From CAYLPJ01 sp964385465 (lineage in GTDB: Bacteria; Planctomycetota; Phycisphaerae; SM23-33): a stretch of DNA of 64,000 nt. The position numbers and the translations under genes are program-made. Below, in pieces: positions 63,481 through 64,000 of this stretch. Numbering within the stretch: position 1 is the first letter of the stretch; each line of letters begins with the position of its first letter. The stretch lies in the NCBI GenBank assembly GCA_964385465.1, contig CAYLPJ010000004.1, positions 62,001-126,000 of the forward strand. Direction: 5' to 3'. The notes beneath the pieces were generated by a model. That model did no database searches. It was not told the origin of the DNA and saw nothing but the letters and a program-made list of their open reading frames with translations.

Positions 63481-63821
63481 ACTCCACCGTGCCAGAGCGT
63501 CAGGGGGCGGGGGGCCGGCCCAGCCTCCGCAAGAACGGTTGCCATTGTACGTGGACCGGCGGGGCGTCTCAACGGGAGCCTCCACCCGCCAAGGGGTTTG
63601 CCGTGCCGGGGAGCTTCGCCGTGATTGGCCTCTGCGGAGGCTCGGAAACGCCGCAGGACCCGATTCTAATCGCAGGCCGAGAGACAGACAACGCATCTCA
63701 CCCGTTCGCCCTTGCATCGCGCTGTTCTTGCCGAAGTCCATCCCGCGCGGCCGGGCCTTGCTGGCGGTCGGTGGTTTCTTTCGGTGCCGGTGCCTGATGC
63801 CTGGTGGCCGGCCGGGTGGGT
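63481..63821. other. Intergenic region between kinase and methyltransferase genes
   Basis: 341 bases without a convincing gene. They contain the methyltransferase promoter at 63544-63572 and a leader of about 57 bases. Frames open through this stretch have no recognisable protein features. Confidence 0.5.
63544..63572 (-). promoter_or_regulatory. Promoter of the restriction-modification operon
   Basis: Minus-strand TTGAGA (63567-63572), exact 17-base spacer and TACAAT (63544-63549), 64 bases before the methyltransferase ATG. One of the best sigma-70 matches in the window. Confidence 0.75.
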
Positions 63822-64000
63822 TCAGGCGGGGAGTCGGACGGTGACGGTGGTGCCTTCGCCGACCTTGCTTTCCAGTTCCACCGTGCCTCCGAGGCGGTCG
63901 GCGGCGTGTCTGACGACGGCCAGGCCCAGGCCGCTGCCGCGGTGGCGGACGTCGCCGGTCCGGGACGGGTCCACCTGGTAGAAGTAGTCGAAGACGCGCG
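63822..64000 (-). CDS. Sensor histidine kinase, C-terminal fragment
   Basis: Only the last 59 residues are in the window; the gene continues past the right edge. The sequence FDYFYQVDPSRTG, HRGSGLGLAVVRHAA and GGTVELESKVGEGTTVTVRLP is the F, G2 and C-terminal part of the HATPase_c domain of a histidine kinase. It autophosphorylates in two-component signalling. The input domain and partner regulator are not visible. Confidence 0.88.
   Translation of the reverse strand, partial: RVFDYFYQVDPSRTGDVRHRGSGLGLAVVRHAADRLGGTVELESKVGEGTTVTVRLPA

Noticed and set aside
1..64000. tRNA, rRNA and riboswitch candidates
   Set aside because: No intergenic stretch shows a cloverleaf, rRNA-like sequence or a recognisable aptamer core on either strand by eye; a covariance search was not possible.

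Overview
The window is GC-rich chromosomal DNA that looks like a planctomycete, most likely of the Phycisphaerae or a related lineage. This is inferred from content. There are three Tat-exported Gfo/Idh/MocA oxidoreductases and a Tat-exported sugar-phosphate isomerase/epimerase. Very large secreted glycosidases and FAD-dependent oxidoreductases carry discoidin and HEAT modules. A TIGR03790-type protein, a formylglycine-type sulfatase and a PilB-like protein are also present. No rRNA, tRNA, prophage or CRISPR array was seen. Both ends of the window cut through genes.

Layout. Bases 1-7.3 kb hold secreted polysaccharide-related genes: a golvesin-repeat protein, a heparinase/alginate-lyase-like protein, an oxidoreductase and a GH39/GH5-like glycosidase with carbohydrate-binding modules. 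Bases 7.4-10.6 kb form a divergent light-stress cluster (SDR and TspO against an Fe-S photolyase). Bases 10.7-18.2 kb carry GH10 and GH16 enzymes, an oxidoreductase and a HEAT/discoidin protein. Bases 18.2-27.9 kb are more housekeeping in character: a repeat-rich non-coding stretch, a small lipoprotein with its own promoter and terminator, coaD, a DnaQ-type exonuclease with a BRCT domain, nadD, hisF, and a membrane-anchored PilB-like protein with every catalytic motif lost, followed by a CvpA-like protein. Bases 28-34 kb hold a lipoprotein esterase, a TIGR03790 protein and an ECF sigma/coiled-coil/TPR-lipoprotein operon. Bases 34-60 kb are a carbohydrate region: mtnA, a VOC protein, two giant GH2-like paralogues, an AsmA-like protein, a sugar isomerase and an oxidoreductase, a sulfatase and an amidohydrolase, and two tandem giant FAD oxidoreductases. 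Bases 60-64 kb hold a less GC-rich restriction-modification island (DUF91-type nuclease, PaeR7I-type endonuclease, beta-class methyltransferase) and the C-terminus of a histidine kinase.

How the genes work together. Most of the secreted proteins fit breakdown and oxidative processing of complex plant or algal polysaccharides, with possible targets including xylan, beta-glucan, uronate-containing and sulfated glycans. The minus-strand run of giant GH2, amidohydrolase and sulfatase ends at a strong hairpin and reads as one catabolic operon.

The most striking non-protein feature is a predicted small RNA of about 99 nt on the minus strand at 23280-23378. It has a consensus-like promoter, an 8-bp hairpin whose loop is an anti-Shine-Dalgarno sequence, and an intrinsic terminator with a U8 tail. 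Its loop and stem are perfectly complementary over 12 nt to the ribosome-binding site of the glycosidase gene starting at 7301. Other non-coding signals are two 162-bp MITE-like elements that each complete the TAG stop of the gene before them, a 20-base promoter/leader sequence shared by two distant genes, and a cluster of GTCCAC boxes beside an AT-rich tract.
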